Shown here one piece after another: positions 1-11,087 of a DNA stretch of 64,000 bases; the stretch's first letter is position 1; every line of letters begins with the position of its first letter. Below the pieces are notes generated by a model. That model worked only from the letters and a program-made list of their open reading frames with translations. It had not been told where the DNA came from and made no database searches. The DNA lies in NCBI GenBank assembly GCA_027563935.2, contig CM050446.2, positions 29,577,501 through 29,641,500 on the forward strand, read 5' to 3'. This DNA is from Costus lasius (Eukaryota; Streptophyta; Magnoliopsida; Zingiberales; Costaceae). Position numbers and translations under genes: made by a program.

Positions 1-1098
1 TTCGTCGGTGATAACAGCAGAGCAAGAAGCACATCTGTAGCAGAGCAGCAACGAAGATTAGCAAGAGAAGCTTTGGTAGATGAAATTAGTTGGATGAAAA
101 TCAGCAGGAGCCTCCTTCTCTAGAGTTGCCGGCGATCGTGATGATAGGAGTGGCGGAAACTAGGTGGTTAGCGCCTATGAAGGAAGCAGCAATCCAACAG
201 TTAGTGGAGGCGGAGGAGAAAATCAGTCTCGGCAGATAAAATCGAAGCAGGAGTCGCCGATGGATTTGTGGTAGCATCGGCACGGGAAGGTCATGAAATG
301 GAAGAATCGCGATCGCCACCCTCGCCTTCAATTTTGGTCAGCGAGTGTATGAACCGCAGGCGTCGCTGGTGGCTTCAGGCGTTGAATCGGCGCAAGTGCG
401 TAAATACTTTAGGGATGGGCGCGAGAGAGGAGGCTGGTGAACTGACTATTCCAGCCATTTGCTCAACGGACGAAGCTTTTGCTGATGGCGGCTCGGTAGA
501 GTAATAGTAGAGGAAAAGTGGTGGATGCCTGCTCGAATAGGTAACTCGGTGGATCTGGTGAGAAGTCTCACCGCTTTGCGTTGAAGAAGATGAAGAGCTG
601 TGGCTATTGATGAGGTCGGCGCTGTCTTTGGCTGTAATTTTGGTTGAGATTCGAGAGGACAGCAGCTGTGTCCGTTGAAGTTGAAGACAGAGGCAGCAAT
701 GATCTGAAATCAGATTATTGGAGGGCGGTGGCAGTTTTTGGTCACAGATCTGGCGCTGGTAGCAGGTTTCATTGATGATTGAGAAGGGTGGCGGCTGATT
801 AATGTTGCGACTGGAGGAAAAAAAGGCAGCAGTTTCCAGTCGCATGGATGGAGGTCGGTGTTGATTGGAGCAGCGCCGAGTGGTGTTAAGTTGCTGGAGG
901 CATCAATGAAGGTCGGTGGCAGTTTCAACTTGGATTGAAGGATCTTCACTCAAGGTCGCTACAGGATTTCCATTGCGGATTGGAGGAAGTCGGCGGCAGG
1001 ATTTGTTGAAGTTGGAGAGTGTCCATAAGCTTTTTGCCGAGCGTGGAAAATGATTTCCACAATTTTGACTGTCCAAGCCATCTGATGCCCATAAGTGA
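1..1098 (-). other. ORF1 leader region of E1, Ser/Pro-type low-complexity DNA
   Basis: On the minus strand this is a pyrimidine-rich stretch with many CCGCC and TTCAATC-like words, resembling 31250-32400 of element A, which lies between pol and ORF1. Open frames here encode only Ser/Pro/Arg-rich low-complexity peptides, look like chance products of the skewed composition, and match nothing I recognise. A perfect inverted repeat with arms GTGGAAA and TTTCCAC lies near 1044-1061; element A has a similar one at 31201-31218. I read this as untranslated leader DNA, not a gene. Confidence 0.6.
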
Positions 1099-1237
1099 TA
1101 TTACGGCCTCGCAAAAAAAAAATTATTTTCTTTTAAACAAAAAACTTAAGACAAATCCATAATCTGAATCCCTAACCAAAAATAAATAAATAACACACAT
1201 CAAAAAAATAAATAAAAATATAAAATATAATAAAGGA

Positions 1238-1255
1238 CTTGGGTTGCCTCCCAAG
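1238..1255 (-). promoter_or_regulatory. Conserved hairpin behind gag-pol (E1 copy)
   Basis: The minus strand reads CTTGGGAGGCAACCCAAG, a 6-bp stem with a 6-base loop. The same hairpin occurs in C1 (11072), A (30990), B (42853, one mismatch) and C2 (55324), always between gag-pol and the ORF1 leader. In E1 it marks where pol would have ended. Confidence 0.8.
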
Positions 1256-1745
1256 AACTGCTTGTTTAGGGTCATTAGCTTGACCACCAGCGTAATGCAG
1301 AGTTTTGAATGTATAAATCAACACCAAGGAATGCATACCTTAAATTTTCAGTCGGTGATTTCAGATATATGTTTCTTTCAATAGTTACCTGGGGTGATTT
1401 ACCATTCTCAAATTGATTAGTTTCATACAATCAATGACTTTTGCAAAAGTATGAGTATTTCCATTGTCCTTCTCATCCTTGTCAGCCTGACTGGAACATC
1501 ATCTAAAATTTCTACCGGTTTCTCACATAATGATCAGCAAGTTATAATAAGATGGCCATATCTTCAAAGACTTCTATGAGTTAAAAAGTTTGGCAGTGAA
1601 CATTCTAGAAAGTATATGAAAAGGTAGAGTTATGCTAACAGAATGAAAACTAAGTTACTAAAAACAAGTAAGAAAAATAAACAAAAATAAACAGGATAAA
1701 GTCTAGTCTACCAATTCTTAAATCATTTCGATATTGATTGCCTAT

Positions 1746-1762
1746 CCTCGGCAACGGCGCCA
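1746..1762 (-). other. Primer binding site, tRNA-Asp type
   Basis: The minus strand reads TGGCGCCGTTGCCGAGG, starting a few bases inside the 5' LTR end. It is complementary to the 3' end of plant tRNA-Asp(GTC) with one mismatch, the primer site usual for Athila-type elements. It shows that E1 keeps the signal for starting reverse transcription although pol is gone. Confidence 0.85.
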
Positions 1763-3298
1763 AAACTTGATGTATTCTTTATCGTACGAGTAACCGCAAG
1801 CGTTACAGCTTTGTCGTAGTAGTACTTAAGATGTCGATCCCACAGGGACAGTGATCAAGTACCAAGTGATTGCAAATCAATAGCTAGACAATCGGGTAAA
1901 TGTTTTTGGGTTTTTGGAAAATAAATGAAAATACAACTAAATACAAATGCTAGCTGAATCAAGCAAGTGTAAGTTTTGGATAGAAAACAAGGTTTAGAGA
2001 CATCGGAACTTCGAGTGCGTCTCGTTGATGGATCTTAAACTCAAACAAGATAAAATCATAACAATGCAATTTTAAAAGTGTTCAAGGAAATATCTAATGG
2101 TACAGATTACCCTCTTTCGACGGTGTAATCCGGTATCAATCTAGATCAGCGTCCTACTTTCATGGCTCACCGTACCTAGATTTATCCATTGGGTTCAGAG
2201 ATATTATAAGTTTCCTCACACAAATCCTGCCCAATTTCTTGACAGGTCAGAGCATGATCGATAAGGCAGATCTAGCATCGCAATTCATCTTTCGGTCCTT
2301 CTTGCGGCACCCGAGAAAAGTAATTGCGTGGCCAATGCAATACTAGCAGTAAAATAGCACAGATCGAATAAACACGAAATAAAGTTGCATTTGTTATGGG
2401 AAAATAAGTTCGAACACAAGATACAAACAACGAAATTACATCATTGTTCCGACAAAAAGATTATCTAGCATGACGTCGATTCAGTACAATCTCTAAAGGG
2501 TTAGAAAGAACTAAAGAGAAGATAGAAGAAAAAGGAAGCAAACTCTTCTGTAGAAGCATTGCAACTTTCCTTCAAGTCTTCTAGAATGATAGCATGGCTC
2601 TTTCCTCCTCCCTTGTTGTCACCAAAGCTTTCTCCCTTGCAAAACTCACTAGCCCACCTTGAGCCCCAATTGGGTGCTACCTTCCTCAGTGATTTTGGCC
2701 CCTTTTATCATTTCAGAGGTGCCCTTTGATATGCCAGCGTTAAAGCTCTTTTAATTAGCTACGTTTTGACCTCTTAAACATCAAAAATAGAGCTATAATG
2801 ACAAAGTTATGGCCCTTTTAAGTTTGGGTGCGTAGGGGAGAATTACGACCATAATTATTATTACGGCCATGCCCGTAATTATGATTTCGGTGCTCTTCGA
2901 CTCTTCAAATCTTCATACACATATGGGCCTTTAGATACTTGTCGTTTTGACTCCAAGAACGCCCAAAACAGAGTTAAAACGAGTGAGTTATGCATATTTA
3001 ATGCGGGTCATTAATGTTCATGTGAAAATTACGGGTGTAATGAAGATTATGGCCATGCCTATAATTTTGGTAGAAAACTCCATTTCGTCTAAAATTTTGT
3101 GGGCGTGCTGGCCTTTGACTCGTCTTTGATTCTAGCCATAGTTTGACGTCAGAAGTTGCCGGTGGGAATATTACGGGCAGGCAGAAATTACGGCCATAGC
3201 CGTAATGTTGTCTGTTGAAGATTTCTTCGCCCAAATGACTTCCAATGAGAAAATTAAGAGCACATCTTCAAAGTATGATTACGCTTGCATAATAATGG

Positions 3299-5533
3299 TG
3301 TTGGTGTATATGCCCTTAAGACCAATGTATGGACATGGTCAGGCATTGGTTGAATGTACTTTGATAGAACTATTACTCTTTATATAGGCATGGTCGTTAT
3401 TATGCAGACTTCTCTACCTGCGTTGATGTATTGAGTTGCATAAATAATGTCCCAGGAGTTTGGATTGGATCCATTCTCATAAGCTATCCCCAGACAAGGT
3501 ACCTTAGCATATATGGGACAGCTTTGGTACATGTGAGACTGGTGTATGGGCTGGTTAGGTGCGGGGCACAGTAACGCAGACATACAGGTGCATTGGATGC
3601 ACTGGAGTGATCCACCGTGAGGATTTACTTGTCTAGTCAACAAGTCAATCTCACATGCAAGTGGTTTTGTATTGATCCTTAGACTTGAGGTATTCATGTC
3701 TAGATTTGATGATGGGTATGCTTTAATACAGTCTTACGTCTCTCCGTAATTGGGAGATCAAAACGACTGTCATTGGGCATGTCATAAGTCATGTAGAGAC
3801 ATGGATGACCAATAGTAGGATTTGCCCCTTCCTTCAGAGGAAGTATGATGTCCACCTCGGGGCGCCCCACCTTATTGGTGCATGACAGGAGAGTGTGGCC
3901 ACACTTGTTGAGTCATGACCAATGCATTGGATAATAAACTTGAGACTAATCCAATGTCAGGATATCAGCTTAGGCAAAGGGATCTGTAATGCAATAGGAA
4001 TCCTCGTTGCTTGTTAGGAGTTGTTGCCATAATGACTTAAGTCCTATGACATGGGTAGTAGTGATGTGTTGCTAGATACCCCTCACTGCTTATGATGTTT
4101 ACATCATTGCCATCGTCATATGGATCCTACGGGGTCACACGCAATAGACTCTTGACGTTGCTTTAATCAGAAGCCTTAGGATCAAGTTATTGGATAACTT
4201 GGATCCATTTGGAAGATTTCATCAGCGCCAATGGGCCTGATGAGTTGGAAGAAAGTTATTGGAGCCAAACTTCATTTTTGGCAGGTTGACCCGAAATTGA
4301 CCTAGATTGGTCACATTTGGATTAGGGTTGCATTGGATTAGATCCAATGGCTTAATCAACCCATGCCATGAAGTTTGGGCTAGCTCATTATCCAATGAGG
4401 CCCAATAATTAGTTATCATGAAGAGGAATTGGCTTAAAAGGGTATAATGGGGAGAAATCTCACCCCATTGGCGCCTAGGGGCATAATGGGGTAAGGGAGG
4501 CGCCTTTGCTTCATTATGGAAGTAAAGGGCGCCTAGCCCTTCTTCCTTGGATGGAATACTTGCCTCTAAGGCAAGTCTTGGGGCTGATATGGCTTGAGGA
4601 CTCTTTTGGAAAGAGCTTGGGCGCATATGACAAGTAGGAAGATGTTTATGGTAAAGTCTTGGAGACTTTCCTTATGAACCCTACATGCACCCAAACCCTT
4701 ACCCTAGTCGAATTCTTCATGTTGCGCCTAGCCCTTCTCCTTGGATGGAAAGAATGCCTCTAAGGCATGTCTTAGGCTGATATGGCCATTGGGCAAATTA
4801 GGATAGGTTGAATGAGGTTTATGGTAAAGTCTTGGAGACTTTCCTTACCTCAAGACTCTTTTATCCTAGCCGCCCACTTGGCATGATCCTAGCCATTGTC
4901 CTTGCCGCCTCTTGTCCTATTTATAGGACCCCTTACCGCCCCTTCCAATGTTCGACTTCTAGGAGGCGTGAACATACATAGAGAGGCGTGAGCAAGGGCA
5001 AAGGGTGACAACAACAAAGGCTTGGCGCAACCCTTCTTCCAAGTAGCCGAAAGACATCCTTTCTTCTTCTCCTCTTCTTGGCACAAAGAGAAATTGGGCT
5101 TGGTGGCTTCTCCCTCTATTGTCGCAAGCCCTCTCCCTCTCATAGCCATTGGCGCATCTTGCTTGAAGGTGGCGCAAGCAAAGAAGAAGAGGGAAGTTCT
5201 TGGCGATATCTTCCCTATTCCCTCCTTGGCGCAACTTCTCTTGAAAGTGGCGCAAGTGGAGTGAAGGCTTGATTCTCTTCCCGAGGCTAGCACCGAGCGT
5301 GGAAGGGAGCAACGATCAAGGAGTCGACGCGTGGATACTTGTAGAGGGCGAACACTTGGGCGCCTTCAACATGGCTTCGACATCTAGACAAGCAAAAGAG
5401 GTACATCTCTATCACATCCTTGTGTGTACTCACTCACATGGATCCTTGGGAAAGAATGTGTTTCGGGTGTAATGCTTCTTCCGCTGCGTCCTGGGACTGC
5501 AAAATTTTAAATTACACCCGGCATTCCCTAACA
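3299..5533 (+). mobile_element. Solo LTR, Copia-type
   Basis: A 2,235-bp sequence beginning TGTTGG and ending CTAACA, flanked by a perfect 5-bp direct repeat AATGG (3294-3298 and 5534-5538), inside the LTR of E1. It holds no coding sequence, primer site or second LTR, so it is a solo LTR left by LTR-LTR recombination. The start resembles the LTR at 48739, which directly follows a Copia-type polypurine tract and degenerate Copia RNase H; hence the Copia assignment and plus orientation. Open frames inside it are low-complexity and not believed to be genes. Confidence 0.85.
4517..4852 (+). repeat. Tandem duplication inside the solo Copia-type LTR
   Basis: Two similar copies of about 140-170 bases, near 4517-4685 and 4722-4852. 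Each starts around GCGCCTAGCCCTTCT, continues through TTGGATGGAA and CTCTAAGGCA, and ends with GTAAAGTCTTGGAGACTTTC. The copies have diverged by small indels, so the duplication is old. Confidence 0.7.
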
Positions 5534-5656
5534 AATGGGTTTTTTTAGCAATTCAACTTAGAATTATGGCCATAACGCAGATTATGGCCTCGGCCGTAAT
5601 TTCGGAAATTAGCCCCATTTGAAGCAAAATTTCTTGTCAAGGTCCTTGATTCACTC

Positions 5657-6081
5657 GGCCGATACATGTCTTCCTCCTCACGGTGGTTGGTATAGACCTT
5701 AGAGGTAGGGGCTCCTAAAGGATATCCAATAGGCATAGTTCCACTGGGCACATATGGGTGATTACCTTGGTGACCACTTATATTTACCGGGATAGTTTCC
5801 AGCTTAGGTCTTGGGCTACCCTTGGGGTCATACTGGCTTCGGCTAGTACCCTCTCCCCACACAGGTTCTTGGGATATCCCAGAAATGGGTTGCTGTGGCT
5901 GATCTGGTTCTTCAGGGCATGGTTCAGAAGGGTGTGCAAGTGATTCGTTAGTGGGGTTCTTTCTCTTTTCTAATTTACCCATCAGTTGGTTCATGTCGTC
6001 CATGGCCATCATAGCATTCATTTGGCTTTGACTAGACTCAGCTTCATCGGTCTGCTAGTTGTTCCTCGTGAGAACAACCAT
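5657..6081 (-). pseudogene. gag N-terminal fragment of E3
   Basis: The minus-strand frame starts at an ATG at 6081-6079 (peptide MVVLTRNN), meets a TAG stop after eight codons, then stays open from about 6054 to the junction with E1 at 5657. The readable part is hydrophilic, rich in Met, Asn and Gln near its start (MNAMMAMDDMNQL) and then Pro-, Glu- and Ser-rich, as in the disordered N-terminal part of many plant gypsy gag proteins. No capsid core or zinc knuckle is included because the frame is cut short. The open frame continues artificially into the E1 LTR; those residues are not gag. Position just inside a primer site and LTR is the main argument for gag. Function is inferred from position, not from a recognised domain. 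Confidence 0.5.
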
Positions 6082-6662
6082 GGTGAAGATGGGTGTAGGT
6101 TCAGCAAAGTAGGATAAAATGCCAGTAGGAATTTCCAGCAACTATTGATGACAGTCGATAGTGCCCGGTAGGTAGTAAATATTCAAGCAAATAGTGTTAA
6201 CAGATGCTAATAGAAAAGTAGGTTCAGCAGATAGCACCACACCCAATGATAACTGGTAAGCAACAGTACCTTCGGTAAGCTACAGTAATACTTAGTTTCA
6301 GCGACACTTCAGAATAACTTTCAGTGAAAGATGTGCAGCCGGTTATCAAGATTTAGCAGTATTCAACATAAAGTTCAACAAGATAAAATCCAGGGTTTGA
6401 AACAGGTTCAGTAATCTTAGTGTAGAGAATAGAATAGCATGTGAGATTTCAGAAAACTCTCCGCGAGGAAGCACAAGAAGAGGCTCAGAAAATATCACAA
6501 CTCAAAGAAATCAGGTAATAGCACAGAACAAATCCAGAAGTTGGCAGTTTAATAGGAAAATTTCAAGAACAGCAGATCCAGAAATTTCAGCAGAAAAGTT
6601 TAGGAAACTAAGTGCATGCGGTTCAGAAATCCAGATTTTCAGATTAACACAAAAGCACCTAA
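6082..6662 (-). other. 5' leader of E3
   Basis: Untranslated region between primer site and gag start on the minus strand. It is purine- and AT-rich with many short CAG-containing words on the plus strand. I see no gene in it. Confidence 0.5.
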
Positions 6663-6679
6663 GGTTTGCTCTGATACCA
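6663..6679 (-). other. Primer binding site, tRNA-iMet type
   Basis: The minus strand reads TGGTATCAGAGCAAACC one base inside the LTR end. TGGTATCAGAG is complementary to the 3' end of plant initiator tRNA-Met, the commonest primer of plant LTR elements. Confidence 0.85.
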
Positions 6680-6680
6680 C

Positions 6681-7840
6681 TGATGAAGGATGAGATCCTA
6701 TGCCCTAGATCACCTTAGGTATGTAGCTCTAGGCACACACAGTAAGTGCAAGATTAAGAGATGGTTTAAGGAAAGCATGCACCTAGGACCCCCTTAGAGG
6801 AAGGGGGCCGAACCCCTTCTGAGTCTTCCAAGGCAAGGAACTTCAGCTACTGGCTCTCAAGGTTGATGATGATAGTTGCAATGCGATTCAGCTTCAGCCC
6901 GAGATGAGGTTGCTTGGAGTTTTGCTTTCGGCAATGGAATAGTAACTGTGGGACGCGGCTGTGAGATGGAAATGGTCGGCCATGGATAACGCAGGGAAAT
7001 GGTGAAATGGATGAATGGTAACCGGCAGGGGAGCAAGCTCAACCCAAGAGGAGCAAGCTCAACTCACAAATGCAAACACACAGGTTTTCAAATTCAGGCT
7101 GATTCAACTAAAATGTGCAAGTGAACATTGCTAGCTTAAAACCCTTCCTCCCAACGACTATATTTTTATGGTGACTCTTGGCATTCTTCAACTGAGTTGG
7201 GCTACTCCTGGTCCTAGCATGAAACAGCATCTTTTCCTGCATATAAGATATCCTTACACATGCAGGTTTTAAGTGATCGTTGGCCGGTCATGATGGTGGA
7301 ATATCAACCTCTTGATAGTGTGTCTTGATGGCTGGATTGGTTTGGACAGAGTGTGGTGTTGGATCCCAATGGGCCTTGAACTGGTTGTGATGGATTAGCT
7401 TGAGCCGAATGCTGGGAATGAACTCAGGCTACTTTTCTTGAATTTGTGCTGAAGTGTTGATGTTGATACTTGAATTGAACCTTCTCCGTGGGCTGATTTG
7501 AGTTGGATATTGATGGTCTTTGACTATGCCAAGATCACATTCTCGGTTGGGAGGCTAGGTGCAGCATGTGCAATTCATGTGTGCATAAACCTAGGCTAAA
7601 ACAACCTATTACAACCACTACAAAATAAAATAAAGGTTTCAAAATAAACCTAGGCTAATCCTAGCTACAACATAACATCAAGTTCTTGAAAAGGAACATA
7701 GAGTTTGTAAGATATTACAATGCAACAAAATTCAAGTCTTAACAAGTTCACAAAATGATAAGAGGAGTCAAGCATCCATCCCATAGCGAATTGGGGTCTT
7801 TTTGAGCCTTGTTGATCTCCTTAGGAGTGTCCCTACATCA
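6681..7840 (-). repeat. LTR of E3
   Basis: A 1,160-bp LTR. On the plus strand it begins TGATGAAGG and ends CCTACATCA, which are inverted copies of each other apart from one base, as LTR termini should be. On its left is the primer site; on its right, gag of element B begins without a gap. No reading frame in it looks real. Confidence 0.75.
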
Positions 7841-7841
7841 G

Positions 7842-8084
7842 GTTCACTCTTGTATTGCTCGCCCCCGTATTGAGGCAAACAATTTTGAAATCAAGCTATC
7901 TCTACTTTCCATGGATCAACAGAACCAATTTGGAATCTTGCCATCTGAGGATCCTAATATGCACCTTTCTATATTTCTTGAATACTGTGATACATTAAAA
8001 ATGAATGGTGTTTCTAATGATGCTTTACGACTTGGGAGCAACTGTTGAACGCTTTCTTTGCAAAATATTTTCCCGCAAGTAAGA
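7842..8084 (+). pseudogene. Element B gag, first fragment
   Basis: Encodes part of the Athila capsid region: residues RPRIEANNFEIK, then QNQFG, EDPNMHLSIFLEYCDT and MNGVSNDALRL, matching C2 gag at 53067-53236. A deletion of about 70-90 bases follows, then the frame resumes near KYFPASK just before the C1 insertion. The last five bases (TAAGA, 8080-8084) are the left target repeat of C1. There is no start codon because E3 interrupts on the left. Confidence 0.8.
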
Positions 8085-8921
8085 TGATGTCTTGCATTTT
8101 AGTAGTGATTTTTACTGATATTCCATGATGAATTTAGGCCTATTTGAATGTTTTCCCGTTCGGTTTATCGTTTCTTCCCTCTTAGAAACCTTTTCCAGTG
8201 ATTTTCCTATGATTAAAGAGAGAATTTTGAGCGTTGTGACGATAGTTATAGCGTAAATCTATTTTCAGGGCTAGGTTAAAGCCCTCTGACGATCTTTATA
8301 TGCAACTCTTGTATTAACTTTGTTATTTAGATCATATCTTTAGCATATTTCACTTGATGCACTTATTTCTTGATTTGTACTCTGGCCAAGTATTATCATG
8401 CTATAGTGGTTATGGTTCATAACGAGAGTAGGACCGTAACGACCGAACCTCTATGTGAATCTTGTGAAGGCTTGACGCGAAAGTGCCTGCCCTTCGCTCG
8501 AGGATCCATAATCAACCACGGAACCCATTGGGTTTGTCGAAAATGGTCCACCACGAAAGTAGGAGACGTTTTAGGCAAACACCGAGGTGTTCACTCGAAA
8601 GAGGGCACCTTCGTACAATAGGGTAGATTCCTTATGCAGACCTGTAAATCCAAATAACCGTTATTTATTTCATAGCACATATAAGATTGTCAGAGTGGTG
8701 GAAACCTTTGCCCTGATATTCTCTCTCATATATTTTCCCTGCCTAGTTGTTTGATTTCTTGCTTACGATTTCACTTAATTTTAGTTTTTTAAGTTCTAAA
8801 AATCACGATTCGATTAGCTTGGATTCCAAAAAATTAGACTTTCTAGTACTCACCTTGCTCCCTGTGGGATCGATATCTTTTGTATTACTTCGATAACACC
8901 GTGCACTTGCGGTGCGTATCA
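8085..8921 (+). repeat. 5' LTR of C1, internally deleted
   Basis: The 837-bp LTR starts TGATGTCTTGC and ends GCGTATCA. It matches the 3' LTR (1,574 bp) at both ends but lacks about 740 bases, from near 8155 where TTTGAATGTTTT jumps to CCGTTCGG. The deletion removes the dyad ladder and TATA region, so this copy should be a dead promoter. Confidence 0.88.
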
Positions 8922-8927
8922 AGTTTT

Positions 8928-8944
8928 TGGCGCCATTGCTAGAG
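8928..8944 (+). other. Degenerate primer binding site of C1
   Basis: TGGCGCCATTGCTAGAG, six bases inside the LTR end; the C2 copy reads TGGCGCCGTTGCCGGGG. The first seven bases of the tRNA-Asp complement are intact and three changes follow. Confidence 0.75.
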
Positions 8945-9087
8945 AGCAACGGTTGATATTAGTACATTTCTAAGTTTTTGGCAGACTAAGCTTTAGTTAG
9001 TTTTTCTTTTTCTTTCTTTATTCTCATTTACACTGCCTCCTGCTCTTTACTTGCTTCCAACTTCATTTTTGGATCTGATAAACTTTT

Positions 9088-11031
9088 ATGCAAAGAAGTT
9101 CCAGGGCAGGAGCACTCTTCGAAGTCAATCTTGAGATAGAACGGACCTTCAGATAAAGAAGGAAGCTTGCCCAAATCCAAAAAAAGGAGAATCGGGAACA
9201 GATGGAACATCTTCACAATAACATGGAGAACGAACCAGCACCTCAACCTCTGAACCACAACAATGCTAGAACACTGCGAGACTATGTAGCACCTTTCACA
9301 CATGGGTTTCAATCAGGAATAGTCAGGCCTAGTATCGAGGCCAATAATTTTGAAATTAAACCTGCATTACTTTCCATGATACAACAGAATCAATTCGGTG
9401 ATTCTCCTCTTGAGGACCCAAATATGCACTTGTCCATATTTTTAGAATATTGTGATATGTTAAAGATTAATGGAGCTACTTCTGATGCTATCAGGTTACG
9501 CTTGTTCCCATTCTCCTTATAGGACAGAGCAAGGGCATGGCTCCATACGATCCCCCCCAGCTTCAATACGGACATGGGATGAACTGTCTCAAGCTTTCCT
9601 CTCGAAGTATTTCCCTCCTTCGAAGATAATCTACCTCAGAAATCAGATAACGAGCTTCATGCAGAAGGATGGAGAGTCTTTGTACGAAGCTTGGGAGAGA
9701 TTCAAAGTGCTTCAAAGACTATGTCCCCACCAAGGGATTGAGACTTGGGTCCTAGTACACACGTTCTACATGGGATTGTAATACAATACTAGACTCACAG
9801 TCGATGCAGCTGCTGGAGGATCGGGACTGATGAGCAAAGTACCTGAAGATGCTATAAGCCTCCTAGAGGACATGACACTGAACTATCATCAATGGAATCT
9901 AGAGCGAGGTACACTTTCCAGAAAAGCAAGTAAATTTGATCTTGATTCATTAACTGCTCTCGCTGCGAAGGTAGATAATCTGACTTAGAAATTTGATTTA
10001 TGGTCTGTTAATTCTTTGGACACTAATTCATTATCTTGTGAGTTGTGTGGCGTTGCAGGTCATGCAGGTGCTGAGTGCCGAGTGGGAGATGGGCAGGTAG
10101 TCCAAGGTCAGCCTGAACATCTGAATGCAGTTGGAAATATGAAATCCATGAAGAACCCCTATTCCAACTATTACAACCCTAGTTGGCACAACCACCCGAA
10201 CTTTTCCTATCGGACCACGCAGCCTATACAACCAGGGCAAGCACCACCACAAGTTCAACCACAACAAGGGAACTTCAGGCCGCCACAATAAGAAAATTAC
10301 AGGCAGCCACCTGGGTTCCAATAGAGAAATTACAATCCTCCCCCTCAGCAAGCGAATTACAATCCTCCTCCAAGACCGGCCCAAGACTCTTAGCTGAGTA
10401 AGCAATTAGAAGGGCTAACTAACATGATGAAATTGATGATGACCAGGATGGATTCCTTGGAGACACACAACAAGATGTTGGAGAGCCAGCTTGCGCAACA
10501 GGCTAGCTCGTCAGCAAGAGCGCCAGGGAAGCTTCCATCACAGCCAGAAGTTAACCCGTTGGAGCATTGCAATGCAATCTCCACTCGGAGCGGCAAACAA
10601 CTTGAGAAGCCTAGGATGCCTGCACATGACACTGAGATTAAATCTCCTGAGACACTTCAACCTGAACAATCAAAAGAGGAGATAGAACATGAGAAACCAC
10701 TTGAGGATATATCTTATTTTGTAGGGTCTTGTCATAAGGTTGACGTTGTTGAGGAAGTGGTTAACCAAGAAGTGATTAGTGAATTATTTGTGGATCCTAT
10801 AAAAATCTATTTTGCAGCTGAAGATGAGGTGAAGGATAATGAGGAAGCTGAAGCTTTTGTGAAACTCTTTGATTCAACTGAACTAGTCAACTTGAGGAAG
10901 GTACACTTTGAAAATTTGCATAAGGAAACAACCAAGGTAACTGATGAAGGTAAAATAAGCTTGAAATCATTTTCTGACCCTTCAAGGTATGAACCACTTG
11001 GTAATTTCATCTTCATTCTGATTTATGAATA
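9088..11031 (+). pseudogene. gag pseudogene of C1
   Basis: Would encode the particle protein. The likely ancestral start is the ATG at 9088 (MQRSSRAG, then the EIER motif typical of Athila gag starts), with a TAA about 22 codons later; the next ATG is 9202. It then follows C2 gag: FEIKPAL, QNQFG, EDPNMHLSIFLEYCDM, the KYFPPSK and QKDGESLYEAWERF capsid motifs, a zinc knuckle CELCGVAGHAGAEC near 10040, and a Pro/Gln-rich stretch. Breaks include a TAG near 9521, an extra C in the run near 9551, TAG near 9988, TAA near 10290 and further stops. After the SARAPGKLPSQPEVNP region it jumps to a linker-like segment that ends at 11031. No protease motif remains. Confidence 0.88.
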
Positions 11032-11071
11032 ACACTTCTATGGTCGAGCTATTGATCTAAAACTTGCGCTA

Positions 11072-11087
11072 TTGGGAGGCAACCCAA
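11072..11087 (+). promoter_or_regulatory. Conserved hairpin behind gag-pol (C1 copy)
   Basis: TTGGGAGGCAACCCAA, a 5-bp stem with the loop AGGCAA, 40 bases behind the gag stop. It is in the same place as in the other Athila elements of the window. Confidence 0.85.

Larger units (their letters stand above)
1..5656 (-). mobile_element. E1: Athila-like LTR element lacking gag-pol, 5' part
   Basis: Minus-strand Ty3/gypsy element of the Athila lineage, running off the left edge of the window. Read on the minus strand it has a 5' LTR (5656 down to 1768, split by a solo LTR), a tRNA-Asp type primer site, only about 490 bases of spacer (1745-1256), then the hairpin that in the other Athila elements here lies behind gag-pol, and then the pyrimidine-rich leader of ORF1. 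Gag, protease, RT and integrase are absent, so this looks like a non-autonomous deletion derivative. Its LTR is the same family as that of element A (34912-36732). The outer roughly 190 bases of the LTR are missing where it meets E3 at 5656/5657. It appears to be inserted in, or fused to, E3. Lineage is firm; the exact right boundary is approximate. Confidence 0.8.
1768..5656 (-). repeat. 5' LTR of E1 (A family), split by a solo LTR
   Basis: LTR sequence occupies 1768-3298 and 5539-5656 (with the duplicated AATGG at 5534-5538). On the minus strand its 3' end is CATCA directly before the primer site, and its tail carries the phrase CTGTGGGATCGACATC found in all Athila LTRs here. It aligns along its length with the 3' LTR of element A, including modules built on ATTACGGCC and CCGTAAT. 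The outermost roughly 190 bases of the U3 end are missing at 5656. Confidence 0.8.
5657..7840 (-). mobile_element. E3: 5' end of a second gypsy-type LTR element
   Basis: Minus-strand fragment consisting of an LTR (7840-6681), a tRNA-iMet type primer site (6679-6663), a leader of about 580 bases and the first 140 or so codons of a gag-like frame, cut off at 5657 by E1. It sits inside the gag of element B, whose sequence resumes at 7841. Lineage is uncertain: the primer site fits non-Athila Ty3/gypsy as well as Copia, and the gag piece lacks a diagnostic domain. A 5-bp target repeat GGTTC would be expected at the far left end, outside the window. Confidence 0.65.

Noticed and set aside
268..504. 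Small open frame that might be a host gene
   Set aside because: It lies in the low-complexity ORF1 leader of E1, overlaps other frames on both strands and has no recognisable domain.
8370..8621. 83-codon frame repeated at 13646 and 59802
   Set aside because: The frame recurs only because the LTR recurs; it lies in the LTR leader and varies without sign of protein-level constraint that I can judge by eye.
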